A stretch of 7,532 bases of DNA from Promethearchaeota archaeon (GCA_019058135.1 JAHLWE010000307.1:1-7532); one strand, 5' to 3'. Shown: positions 1 through 7,062, counted from the first letter of the stretch. Notes: generated by a model from the sequence alone, not told the origin. Made by a program: numbers and translations.

Positions 1-1
1 T

Positions 2-508
2 TCAGACTTTAGTTTAAGGGTTGGTGAATCACTCGTAGGAAATAGAGCCGAACTTGCTCATGTAGACCTTCTTATTGGTGATAAGAAAGGTCCTGTTGGT
101 GAAGCATATGCTCGTGCTCTAACACATCCTGCGAAAGGTCGTGAAGGGCTTCAAGTGATTCTCGAACCTAATATGCAAGTCAAACCAGCAACAGTAATGA
201 TTCCTACAGTTAAAGTCCAGTCGCTTCGTCAAGCAAGTCTCGTTTATGGATCAGCTCAAGCAGCAGTAGCGAAAGCGGTAATGAAATGTGTTGAAGATGG
301 AATTCTTCCTAAAGATGCTTCAGAAGATTTAGTGATTATTGCTAATGTCTTTGTTCATCCCAGTGCAAGTAGTCGCAAACGGATTTTCATAAATAACTTT
401 AAAGCAACTCGGAACGCTATTCGAAAGGCGATGGAAGGTCTGCCAACTGCAGAAGATGGCATAAAGAATGCAGAAAGTGCTCGTCACCCATTTAGAAATG
501 ATCCATGA
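2..508 (+). CDS. fae: Formaldehyde-activating enzyme (Fae), 5'-truncated by window edge
   Basis: Fae catalyses condensation of formaldehyde with tetrahydromethanopterin to methylene-H4MPT, a cytosolic step of formaldehyde detoxification and C1 assimilation. The frame is open from base 2 to the TGA at 506-508 and gives 168 residues. Family hallmarks seen are V-G-E-S-L-V-G near the start, then A-E-L-A-H-V-D-L-L-I-G, whose histidine (residue 20 of the fragment) matches the conserved active-site His. Later come K-P-A-T-V, the G-S-A-Q-A-A-V-A-K-A-V segment, a V-F-V-H-P strand, the N-N-F-K-A-T-R helix and a final H-P-F. Known Fae proteins are about 165-170 residues, so only a few N-terminal residues are missing; the GTG at 155 is internal and not the true start. 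There is no hexulose-phosphate synthase fusion at the C-terminus, so this is the stand-alone form. It is probably co-transcribed with the gene starting at 516. Family assignment is secure; pterin specificity is inferred from the family. Confidence 0.95.
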   Translation, partial: SDFSLRVGESLVGNRAELAHVDLLIGDKKGPVGEAYARALTHPAKGREGLQVILEPNMQVKPATVMIPTVKVQSLRQASLVYGSAQAAVAKAVMKCVEDGILPKDASEDLVIIANVFVHPSASSRKRIFINNFKATRNAIRKAMEGLPTAEDGIKNAESARHPFRNDP

Positions 509-515
509 GTAAATT

Positions 516-1322
516 ATGCAAATAGAAAAAGCAATTTCGTATATAAATGTAAAGGGCAATATTGTTGAAAAAGCACGTCTAGCAGCCCTTTTATGGGATA
601 AATTACCTCCCAAAGCAGTTTTAAAGAAATTAGTCACCCTTCAGAAACCTGACGGTGGTTTTTGCTACTGGGTTCGGCAGACAAGTAACATTTGTGACAC
701 TGTTTTTGTGCTCCAGTGGTTCGATGATTTAAAAGTTTATCGAGGACCGATTGTGGATCCGGCATGCCAATTTTTGTTAGATCGTCAAAAAGATGATGGT
801 GGATGGGATGAGGTGGAAGAAGTAGAAGCTTTTAACCCACCAGAATGGATGATGCCAGGTCGGATCGATACGAGAGTTTGGCTGACAGCCTACTGTGCAC
901 ATATCTTGATTCGATTCGGTTACGCTGAAACAGAAGGCACATTTTGTCCAACAGACTTCCTACTTTCTCATTGTGATGAGACTGGTCGATTGGTTGGATA
1001 TTTACGTGCTACTTGGATCGCATTACCCATGTTAGCATTTTATCCTGGCTCAAATTCAAAGCCATTCCATCAAGCATTAGCGACGATAGAAGCGAATTAT
1101 AATCCTAATCGGGAAGGTGCCTATTTGGCTTGGATGTTGCATTGTTTCGTAGACGCCGGATTATCCTCTGATCATCCTCTAGTCGCCCGTTGTCTTGATG
1201 ATCTAAAAAAAAAGCAGAGATCAAACGGGAGTTGGGAACCTGAGGAAGGTGAGGGTGAAGAACATGCCGTTAATGCTACTATTGCTGCACTTCGGGCGTT
1301 AAAAAGGTATGAACTAATATAA
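516..1322 (+). CDS. Prenyltransferase/squalene-cyclase repeat (alpha/alpha toroid) protein, function unknown
   Basis: This 268-residue protein carries the glycine-aromatic (QW-like) repeats of the terpene cyclase / protein prenyltransferase superfamily. They are Q-K-P-D-G-G-F at 43-49, Q-K-D-D-G-G-W at 91-97 and Q-R-S-N-G-S-W at 234-240, with a degenerate unit near 148-161. Hydrophobic helices lie between them, such as D-T-V-F-V-L-Q-W (61-68). A full squalene-hopene cyclase is over 600 residues and has a D-x-D-D acid motif; here the matching place reads N-I-C-D (58-61). The D-x-C zinc pair of protein prenyltransferase beta subunits is not evident, although H250 in the last helix sits where their zinc histidine would be. 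Catalysis as either enzyme is therefore doubtful. There is no signal peptide or membrane segment. ATG 516 is the first start after an in-frame TAA at 510-512, and no strong Shine-Dalgarno precedes it. The seven-base gap after fae suggests one transcript. Confidence 0.8.
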   Translation: MQIEKAISYINVKGNIVEKARLAALLWDKLPPKAVLKKLVTLQKPDGGFCYWVRQTSNICDTVFVLQWFDDLKVYRGPIVDPACQFLLDRQKDDGGWDEVEEVEAFNPPEWMMPGRIDTRVWLTAYCAHILIRFGYAETEGTFCPTDFLLSHCDETGRLVGYLRATWIALPMLAFYPGSNSKPFHQALATIEANYNPNREGAYLAWMLHCFVDAGLSSDHPLVARCLDDLKKKQRSNGSWEPEEGEGEEHAVNATIAALRALKRYELI

Positions 1323-1329
1323 TACGAGT

Positions 1330-2766
1330 TTAATCACGTAAAATTGGTTTTCGAGCAGCGAGAACAGCATCGAGACGTTTAACAGGTGTGTTATGGGGAG
1401 CATTTTTAAGAAGATCGGGATTGGTTTTTATTTCATCGTAGATTTTAATCATCACCTCAACGAAATTATCTAATGAAGCTTTCGATTCAGTTTCGGTGGG
1501 TTCAATCATCATAGCACCTTTCACTATTAAGGGAAAGTAAATAGTTGGAGCATATAATCCATAATCAAGAATACGTTTTGCAATATCTTCAGTAGTTATA
1601 TCATTTTCTATTCCTCGATCTGAAAGCACAAATTCATGCTGACAGATTCGATCATATGGAAGGTGGTATTTTTCTTTTAATAGAACTCGCAAATAATTTG
1701 CATTCAGAACAGCTATTTGACCCACGCGTTTTAGACCTTCGGCACCTAAGGCGAGAATATATGCATAAGCACGCACAATAACTCCAAAATTACCCCAAAA
1801 GCACTTAATACGACCAATAGAATTGTTGGTTTTTTCTCGACATACAAATCCCTGTTCTGTGGCGATAATGGAGGGGTCAGGGAGATATGAAACGAGTTCT
1901 TTAGTAACTCCCACAGGTCCAGAACCGGGTCCGCCCCCACCATGTGGAGTTGAAAAAGTTTTATGTAAATTCAGATGGACGATATCAAATCCCATATCCT
2001 TCGGACGGCAGATGCCTAACATAGGATTCAAATTAGCGCCATCATAGTAGCATAAACCCCCATATTTGTGTATGATATTCGTAATATCCTTAATTTGACG
2101 GTCAAATATACCCAATGTATTGGGATTAGTTAGCATTATACCCGCTATATCGCCCTGCTGCATTGCGAATTCAATGTGATCAAGTGGAATTTCTCCCGCA
2201 TCATTTGATCGTACTTCGATTATTGAAAAACCTGCCATTTTTGCAGATGAGGGGTTAGTTCCATGGGCGGAATCTGGTATTAATATTTTATTTTTTTTGA
2301 GATTTTTATTCTCGAAATATTTTTTCATTATTAAAATCCCGGTTAATTCTCCATGAGCTCCCGCAGCAGGTTGAAAGGTAAATCCATCCATACCGGTAAT
2401 TTCTATGAGCATTTCTGAGAGTTGGTGTATTAGTTCAAGAGCGCCTTGATTTTCTTCTTGAAGAGGATGTATGTGGGAAAAAGCTGGAAGTCGAGTGATC
2501 ACCTCATTAATCTTTGGATTATATTTCATAGTGCACGAACCAAGCGGATAAATTCCTGAATCTATCCCATAATTTCTCCTACTCAACTCGGTATAATGGC
2601 GGACAATTTCTACCTCTGGAATATCGGGTAAGGGTAAATCTTCTCGTTGAAAAGATGAGGGAATTATTTCGGTTAAATCAGCTCTATCTATATCCATTTC
2701 AGGAATGAAATTATGTTGAGAGCGTTTAGTACCTTTGTTAAAAATTAAAGTCAGGTTTGAAGTCAT
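1330..2766 (-). CDS. gcvPB: Glycine dehydrogenase (decarboxylating) subunit 2, P-protein C-terminal half
   Basis: This is the PLP-bearing half of the split P-protein. With GcvPA it decarboxylates glycine and transfers the aminomethyl group to lipoyl-GcvH, in the cytosol. The 478 residues match the usual length of archaeal and Gram-positive GcvPB. Landmarks are P-L-G-S-C-T-M-K-Y-N-P (74-84), F-Q-P-A-A-G-A-H-G-E (131-140), P-D-S-A-H-G-T-N-P-S-S-A (164-175), Y-D-G-A-N-L-N-P (241-248) and H-L-N-L-H-K-T-F (264-271). K269 is the expected Schiff-base lysine, followed by the glycine-rich P-H-G-G-G-G-P loop. It is the last gene of the gcvT-H-PA-PB operon. ATG 2766 lies three bases after the gcvPA stop and is served by a strong purine-rich Shine-Dalgarno inside the end of gcvPA. 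Its stop is only seven bases from that of the convergent toroid gene. The N-terminus and all key motifs are intact. Confidence 0.97.
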   Translation of the reverse strand: MTSNLTLIFNKGTKRSQHNFIPEMDIDRADLTEIIPSSFQREDLPLPDIPEVEIVRHYTELSRRNYGIDSGIYPLGSCTMKYNPKINEVITRLPAFSHIHPLQEENQGALELIHQLSEMLIEITGMDGFTFQPAAGAHGELTGILIMKKYFENKNLKKNKILIPDSAHGTNPSSAKMAGFSIIEVRSNDAGEIPLDHIEFAMQQGDIAGIMLTNPNTLGIFDRQIKDITNIIHKYGGLCYYDGANLNPMLGICRPKDMGFDIVHLNLHKTFSTPHGGGGPGSGPVGVTKELVSYLPDPSIIATEQGFVCREKTNNSIGRIKCFWGNFGVIVRAYAYILALGAEGLKRVGQIAVLNANYLRVLLKEKYHLPYDRICQHEFVLSDRGIENDITTEDIAKRILDYGLYAPTIYFPLIVKGAMMIEPTETESKASLDNFVEVMIKIYDEIKTNPDLLKNAPHNTPVKRLDAVLAARKPILRD

Positions 2767-2769
2767 TGT

Positions 2770-4110
2770 TTAATTCCCTCCCATGTTTTTCTTGGAAGCT
2801 TTTTGAGCTGCATGAATGAATTTTTCTATATCCTCCCGAGAATTGCTCTCAGTCACACACACTAGGGCAATATTTTTCATATTAGGAAAATATTTCGATA
2901 TAATTAGAGGGGGAAGCAGGTTTTCCTGTTTACATTGTTCAATTAGTTCATTAATATTTGGGCATTTTACTAAAAATTCATTATATGTTGGTTTCTTATT
3001 TAATATTTGATAACCTGGGATTGTTTCTAATTTTTGCTTAACATAATGAGATTTTTGAAAATTTTGAAAAGCAATCTCCCGAAGTCCTGATTTTCCCAAT
3101 GAAACTAGATAAATTAACGAGGCTAACGCGCATAATGCTTGGTTTGTACAAATATTAGAAGTTGCTTTCTCACGACGTATGTGTTGTTCTCGGGTTTGTA
3201 AAGTTAGGATAAATCCCTCTCGCTCTCCATCAATTTCGTTAGTTTTACCAATCAACCGACCTGGCATTTTACGCAAATAATTTTGCTTAGATGTAAAAAT
3301 TCCTAATCCTGGACCACCAAATGATGGTGAAATACCAAAAGATTGTCCTTCAGCAACAAAAATATCAATATCGGATTTTCCTGGAGGTTTTAACACGCCT
3401 AGGCAAGTAGGATCAGTCATTACTTGAACAACTAAACATTTGGGAGCTTTATCTCTAATTATTTGAACTAATTCTGTGACATTTTCGATGTCACCGAAGA
3501 AATTTGGACTCTGGAATAGAACAGCTGCAACACTTTCATCTAATTTTGAGATGAGTGTATCCTCCATAACAATTTCAAAATGGATGTCTTGCCCCCAGCA
3601 ATAGATCTTAACAACTTCTACATATTCCGGATGAATTCCTTCAAGTAAAATAATTTTTTTTTTCTGCGTGGCTACAGTTGCCATAATTGCAGCTTCAGCA
3701 AGAGCAGTGGACCCGTCATACACACTCGCATTTGCAACATCCATCTGGGTAAGCCGCGTAATTGCTGTTTGATACTCATAAATGGCTTGTAAATACCCTT
3801 GACTGGCTTCTGCTTGGTAAGGGGTATAGGCAGTATAAAATCCCGAAAGGCTAATTACGAAGTCCACCAATGAAGGAATATAATGGTAATAGCAACCAGC
3901 TCCTAGAAAAGAACTTGAATAAATTTTATTTTTGTGTGAAAGTTCTTCAAATCGCCTTAAAAGATCTGGTTCAGACAAACCATGAGGTAGGTTTAATTTT
4001 TTTAATAATAAATCGACTGGAATGTCTTGAAATAACTCCTCTAAGGAATTAACACCGATGGAAGTTAACATCTCGGCAATTGTTTCTTTATCATGAAGTA
4101 TAAAATCCAT
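2770..4110 (-). CDS. gcvPA: Glycine dehydrogenase (decarboxylating) subunit 1, P-protein N-terminal half
   Basis: This is the partner subunit that completes the P-protein active site with GcvPB. It has the PLP-dependent fold but lacks the cofactor lysine, as is normal in the split enzyme. The 446 residues are of family-typical length. Landmarks are F-L-G-A-G-C-Y-Y-H-Y-I-P (68-79), Y-T-A-Y-T-P-Y-Q (92-99) followed by E-A-S-Q-G, N-A-S-V-Y-D-G-S-T-A (128-137), G-I-S-P-S-F-G-G-P-G-L-G (259-270), K-M-P-G-R-L-I-G (281-288) and T-R-E-Q-H-I-R-R-E-K-A-T-S-N-I-C (306-321), ending that stretch with T-N-Q-A-L. It lies 60 bases downstream of gcvH and 3 bases upstream of gcvPB, so the two P subunits are tightly coupled. 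A ten-A coding homopolymer (3654-3663 on the + strand) encodes Q-K-K-K-I-I and does not break the frame. The ATG at 4110 has only a modest GAG-type site upstream. Confidence 0.97.
   Translation of the reverse strand: MDFILHDKETIAEMLTSIGVNSLEELFQDIPVDLLLKKLNLPHGLSEPDLLRRFEELSHKNKIYSSSFLGAGCYYHYIPSLVDFVISLSGFYTAYTPYQAEASQGYLQAIYEYQTAITRLTQMDVANASVYDGSTALAEAAIMATVATQKKKIILLEGIHPEYVEVVKIYCWGQDIHFEIVMEDTLISKLDESVAAVLFQSPNFFGDIENVTELVQIIRDKAPKCLVVQVMTDPTCLGVLKPPGKSDIDIFVAEGQSFGISPSFGGPGLGIFTSKQNYLRKMPGRLIGKTNEIDGEREGFILTLQTREQHIRREKATSNICTNQALCALASLIYLVSLGKSGLREIAFQNFQKSHYVKQKLETIPGYQILNKKPTYNEFLVKCPNINELIEQCKQENLLPPLIISKYFPNMKNIALVCVTESNSREDIEKFIHAAQKASKKNMGGN
2776..2782 (-). promoter_or_regulatory. 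Ribosome binding site for gcvPB
   Basis: On the coding strand GGGAGGG lies nine bases before the gcvPB ATG, inside the last codons of gcvPA. It is the strongest Shine-Dalgarno in the window and supports the chosen start and independent loading of ribosomes on gcvPB. Confidence 0.75.
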
Positions 4111-4159
4111 TCTATCTATCTCATTTAGATGGTAATAGTTGGATTAATCTAATAAATAT

Positions 4160-4167
4160 AAAAAAAA
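4160..4167 (-). terminator. Poly-U tract after gcvH, possible partial terminator inside the gcv operon
   Basis: Eight consecutive T on the coding strand begin three bases after the gcvH TAA. Archaeal RNA polymerase can stop at such U tracts without a hairpin. An 8-base inverted repeat (4133-4140 with 4166-4173) spans this spacer. The downstream gcvPA/gcvPB genes clearly belong to the same system, so any stop would be partial. Confidence 0.35.
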
Positions 4168-4170
4168 CTA

Positions 4171-4566
4171 TTAATCTTCCTCTTTTTCGATCAATTCTTG
4201 ATATTTTTCAACCGAGAGAAGATTTTTAATTTCATCTGGGTTAGATACTTTAATTTTCATTATCCAACCCTCCCCGTAAGGCGAAGAATTCAGAAATGCT
4301 GGATTATCAGCGATGTTTCCATTAGTTTCAACAATTTCTCCCGTTAAAGGCATGAAAAGTTCGCTAACAGCTTTAACAGACTCAATTTCACCAGCAACAC
4401 TTCCTTTTTCTAATACTGCTCCTATTTCAGGAAGTTCAACATATACAATATCTCCAAGCTTATGTTGTGCATAGTCAGAAATTCCAACAGTTGCTATATC
4501 TCCACCCATCCTAACCCACTCGTGAGTTGGTGCATATTTTAAATCTGCAGGAAATTTAAGATCCAT
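4171..4566 (-). CDS. gcvH: Glycine cleavage system H protein (lipoyl carrier)
   Basis: GcvH is the small swinging-arm carrier. Its lipoylated lysine takes the aminomethyl group from the P-protein, presents it to GcvT, and is re-oxidised by lipoamide dehydrogenase. The 131 residues fit the family size of 125-135. Seen are the N-terminal Y-A-P-T-H-E-W-V (11-18), V-G-I-S-D-Y-A-Q (27-34), L-G-D-I-V-Y-V-E-L-P (37-46) and the lipoyl site G-E-I-E-S-V-K-A-V-S (59-68), with K65 as modification site. P-L-T-G-E-I-V-E-T-N and a G-E-G-W-I-M-K-I end segment complete the hammerhead fold. ATG 4566 is fixed by an in-frame TGA three codons upstream. It lies 38 bases after gcvT and 60 bases before gcvPA. A run of eight T on the coding strand follows the stop almost immediately and may end some transcripts here. 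The enzymes that lipoylate it are not in the window. Confidence 0.97.
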   Translation of the reverse strand: MDLKFPADLKYAPTHEWVRMGGDIATVGISDYAQHKLGDIVYVELPEIGAVLEKGSVAGEIESVKAVSELFMPLTGEIVETNGNIADNPAFLNSSPYGEGWIMKIKVSNPDEIKNLLSVEKYQELIEKEED

Positions 4567-4604
4567 CCTTATTCACATTAATCTTGATTTTTATTCAAAT
4601 TTTA

Positions 4605-5711
4605 TTATATATTACGATAAAATGGTGTGGGAACTACTTTGGCTTTAAGAAGTTTATTCCGAATTTCAACATCAAATTCCGTCCCGATAGAGCTATATTT
4701 TGTTTCAACGAGAGCTAAGCCAATTGTCTTTTTAAGCGTTGGTGAGAATCCTCCAGAAGTTAAATATCCAATTTCTACCCCGTTCTTAAATAATTTGTAA
4801 TTTTCTCTAATGATTCCCCTATCCAAGAGATTTAATCCAACAAGTACTCGCGATGTTCCTTCTTTTTTTTGGCGAATAAGAACTTCCTTACCTATAAAAT
4901 CAATTCCTTCTTTTGGTTTTACAAGCCAGTTAAGCCCTGCTTCAATCGGGGTTATTGTATTATTAAGTTCATGACCATACAAGCAGTAACAAGCTTCTAA
5001 ACGCAAAGAATCACGCGCCCCTAAACCTGCAGCACCAGCTCCTGTTTTCAATAAAGCATTCCAAATTGTTACAGCGTATTTATTTTTAAAAGAAATTTCA
5101 AAACCTCTCTCACCAGTGTAACCAGTTCGGGCTATGAATGCGGGAACATCACACAAATTACAAAAAACAAAATAAAACCGATTCAAAGTAGATAAATCTG
5201 TATCAACGAGTGGTGCAATTAACTCATCAGATTTCGGCCCTTGAAATGCTAATCGACATCTTTCTTTAGAGACATCCTTAACTTTCACTTGAAAGTTTTC
5301 TATTTGCTCATTAATCCATTGAAAATCTTTCTCTATATTGCTTGCGTTGACAATCATCCGAAATCGTTCTGGACTCTCCTCATAGTAAACCAAATCGTCT
5401 ATTACAGTCCCATTTTCATAACACATGCAAGAATATTGTCCTTTTGACTTTTCCAATAATTTTAAATCATTCACCATCAAATATTGAAGGAATGGTATCA
5501 CATCTGGACCTTCAAAAATAAATTCTCCCATATGAGAAATATCGAACACACCTGCAAGCGTTCGAACGGTTTCATGTTCCTTTAAAATGCTTTCATATTG
5601 GACTGGCATCAACCATCCAGCAAAATTCACCATTCGCGCCCCCAATTTTACATGAGTCTCATATAAAGGGGTTTTTGTTCCATTTAGGTCTTCTTTAGTT
5701 ATAAATTCCAC
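4605..5711 (-). CDS. gcvT: Glycine cleavage system T protein (aminomethyltransferase)
   Basis: GcvT moves the methylene group from aminomethyl-lipoyl GcvH to a reduced pterin (tetrahydrofolate in characterised enzymes), releasing ammonia. The 368 residues fit the family. Landmarks are T-P-L-Y-E-T-H (14-20), N-F-A-G-W-L-M-P-V-Q-Y (29-39), D-I-S-H-M-G-E-F (57-64), and G-T-V-I-D-D-L-V-Y-Y (101-110) carrying the conserved catalytic aspartate at 105/106. Then come A-R-T-G-Y-T-G-E-R-G-F-E (194-205), G-A-R-D-S-L-R-L-E-A (231-240), P-I-E-A-G-L (255-260) and T-S-G-G-F-S-P (318-324). It is the first gene of the operon. The start is a GTG: an in-frame TAA lies seven codons upstream and no ATG or TTG fits between. 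The only GGTG overlaps the start codon, so initiation may be leaderless-like or weak. Whether the acceptor is H4F or H4MPT cannot be read from the sequence. Confidence 0.96.
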   Translation of the reverse strand: MEFITKEDLNGTKTPLYETHVKLGARMVNFAGWLMPVQYESILKEHETVRTLAGVFDISHMGEFIFEGPDVIPFLQYLMVNDLKLLEKSKGQYSCMCYENGTVIDDLVYYEESPERFRMIVNASNIEKDFQWINEQIENFQVKVKDVSKERCRLAFQGPKSDELIAPLVDTDLSTLNRFYFVFCNLCDVPAFIARTGYTGERGFEISFKNKYAVTIWNALLKTGAGAAGLGARDSLRLEACYCLYGHELNNTITPIEAGLNWLVKPKEGIDFIGKEVLIRQKKEGTSRVLVGLNLLDRGIIRENYKLFKNGVEIGYLTSGGFSPTLKKTIGLALVETKYSSIGTEFDVEIRNKLLKAKVVPTPFYRNI

Positions 5712-5758
5712 ACCTATTAACGTGTAATATTAATACTGGGTAATAGAATAGTTAGAAT

Positions 5759-5766
5759 TATTTAAA
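5759..5766 (-). promoter_or_regulatory. Candidate TATA box for the gcv operon
   Basis: TTTAAATA on the coding strand, preceded by an A-rich stretch that could be a BRE, would place transcription start near 5736, about 25 bases before the gcvT GTG. The 120-base spacer to the propeller gene allows an own promoter. The region is AT-rich, so chance matches are likely. Confidence 0.3.
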
Positions 5767-5831
5767 TTTTTAGGCAAAATACGAGAGTTATTTTCTTGCA
5801 CTTTAAATCACTTAATTATACTCTTGGAACA

Positions 5832-6929
5832 TTACTCTTGAAGTTTTATTATAATTAGTTTTCCATCTCTAGTTACGCAATAAAGACAATTATTCCAAAA
5901 CGTAAGTTTATTAATTGAAGAGCTAAGAGTGATCTCTTCTACAATAGTGCCATTATTTTCATCAAGAATAATAAGTTTTCCTTTAGTCGTTCCCAGAAAA
6001 ATATATTGTAAATTGGTTTGAATTATTTTGAGATCCTCAATATTAAATCCTGCATGCTCCCAATCTATCTCAAGGTTATCATTAAGGCAAACGAGTTTTG
6101 ATTTGAATTTTAATTTATTTTTAATAAAGTTATCCTCAAGGAAATCGAAAGAATATGAATAAACTAATGCTTTAGATCGATTATTTTTATTTAAATAGGA
6201 TATACTTCCCCAGACATATTCTTCCATTGGAAGCGATTTAATTATATCTCCATTAACTCCATTAAGAAAATATGTTTTTTTATCATCCCCACCGCATAAA
6301 ACAATTTGTTTATTCGAAAAACAGCATAAACATCTAATATTTCGAGGAAATTTCTTGAACCATTTTAAGGAGCCATCTTTTCCATTAAAAACTCTTATTG
6401 TTCCATCATTTCCGCCTCCAATAAGTTCAATTTGTCCATCTCCATCACAATCATAGGCTTTTACAGTTCCAATTCCGCTTTCAAATAATTGTCCCCAGAT
6501 TAAGTTGCCATTCTGTAGGTTTAAAACTCTTAATGACTTATCAAGTCCATAAGCAATTAATTCAAATTGCAAATCATCATTTATATCATCAATGAAAAAA
6601 CCAGATACCGAACTCTGGAACTGTTGAGACCATAAAAGCTCAACTTTAGAATTATTCAAATAAAAAACATTTAATAATCCATCCATGCCTCCTGATATTA
6701 ATTCAACTTTCCTATTTTGGGTTATATCATAAAGTTCAATATCCCAGATTGGCTTACTCTCGGAGATGAATAATTCATGAATAATTTCCCCGTCATTTGA
6801 AAGAATTAAAACTCTCCCATCTTCTGAACAAACTACGATTTCAAAATTTCCATCTCCGTTAAAATCACCTAGATTTACATCAAATAATTGACTTTTAAGA
6901 TCTTTTTCCAAGATTTTTTTTGTTTTCAA
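5832..6929 (-). CDS. Cytosolic beta-propeller protein with FG-GAP/VCBS-type calcium loops
   Basis: This 365-residue protein is built of about seven or eight repeats of 35-50 residues, each like 'D-x-D/N-x-D-G-x-x-E-[LI]-[IV], small-G-x-x-D-G-x-[LI]-x-V-[FL]'. Blades begin near residues 17, 62, 108, 154, 198, 239, 300 and 338. Complete calcium-type loops are D-F-N-G-D-G-N-F-E (22-30) and D-C-D-G-D-G-Q-I-E (160-168); weaker copies are at 68-76 and 115-123. The later blades lose the loop and look more like PQQ/WD-type blades (G-T-T-K-G-K-L-I-I-L-D). No signal peptide or membrane helix is visible, unlike most FG-GAP proteins, so it should be cytosolic and probably a protein-binding scaffold. The start is uncertain: TTG 6929 directly follows an in-frame TAA and the next option is TTG 6911; there is no ATG. 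It lies 120 bases upstream of gcvT on the same strand, probably as a separate unit. Function is not known. Confidence 0.8.
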   Translation of the reverse strand: MKTKKILEKDLKSQLFDVNLGDFNGDGNFEIVVCSEDGRVLILSNDGEIIHELFISESKPIWDIELYDITQNRKVELISGGMDGLLNVFYLNNSKVELLWSQQFQSSVSGFFIDDINDDLQFELIAYGLDKSLRVLNLQNGNLIWGQLFESGIGTVKAYDCDGDGQIELIGGGNDGTIRVFNGKDGSLKWFKKFPRNIRCLCCFSNKQIVLCGGDDKKTYFLNGVNGDIIKSLPMEEYVWGSISYLNKNNRSKALVYSYSFDFLEDNFIKNKLKFKSKLVCLNDNLEIDWEHAGFNIEDLKIIQTNLQYIFLGTTKGKLIILDENNGTIVEEITLSSSINKLTFWNNCLYCVTRDGKLIIIKLQE

Positions 6930-6960
6930 TTAAAAATTCCAGCTAAAATTTTGTTTTCTG

Positions 6961-6968
6961 ATATATAA
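6961..6968 (-). promoter_or_regulatory. Candidate TATA box for the propeller gene
   Basis: TTATATAT on the coding strand lies about 32 bases before the TTG start at 6929. That predicts a transcription start near 6938 and a very short leader. The match is good in form but sits in very AT-rich DNA. Confidence 0.35.
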
Positions 6969-7058
6969 GATATTGATTAATTTTATTATAATTTTAAATT
7001 AAATGGTAAATTTACTAATTCAAATTATTTTCATATAATTTATTGATAAAATGGAAAT

Positions 7059-7062
7059 GGTG
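7059..7062 (+). promoter_or_regulatory. Ribosome binding site for the ferredoxin gene
   Basis: GGTG, a core archaeal anti-16S match, ends ten bases before the ATG at 7073. It decides for this start against the in-frame TTG at 7043. Confidence 0.55.

Noticed and set aside
329..637. Minus-strand open frame of 102 codons with a hydrophobic segment
   Set aside because: It is antisense to the end of fae and the start of the toroid gene, both supported by family motifs; it has no recognisable domain.
516..1322. Reading the toroid protein as a true squalene-hopene cyclase
   Set aside because: It has under half the length of a cyclase, and the acid D-x-D-D motif is degenerate (N-I-C-D).
1746..2047. 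Short open frames on both strands within gcvPB
   Set aside because: They overlap the conserved PLP-lysine and glycine-loop region of gcvPB in other frames and are shadows of that gene.
2816..3010. Plus-strand open frame antisense to the 3' part of gcvPA
   Set aside because: No motif and no ribosome site; fully contained in a well-supported gene.
3870..4052. Plus-strand open frame antisense to the 5' part of gcvPA
   Set aside because: No motif; it overlaps the conserved G-A-G-C-Y-Y-H-Y region of gcvPA.
5712..5831. Possible glycine riboswitch ahead of gcvT
   Set aside because: The spacer is very AT-rich and only 120 bases long; I see no conserved paired G-rich aptamer core, and archaeal glycine riboswitches are not expected.
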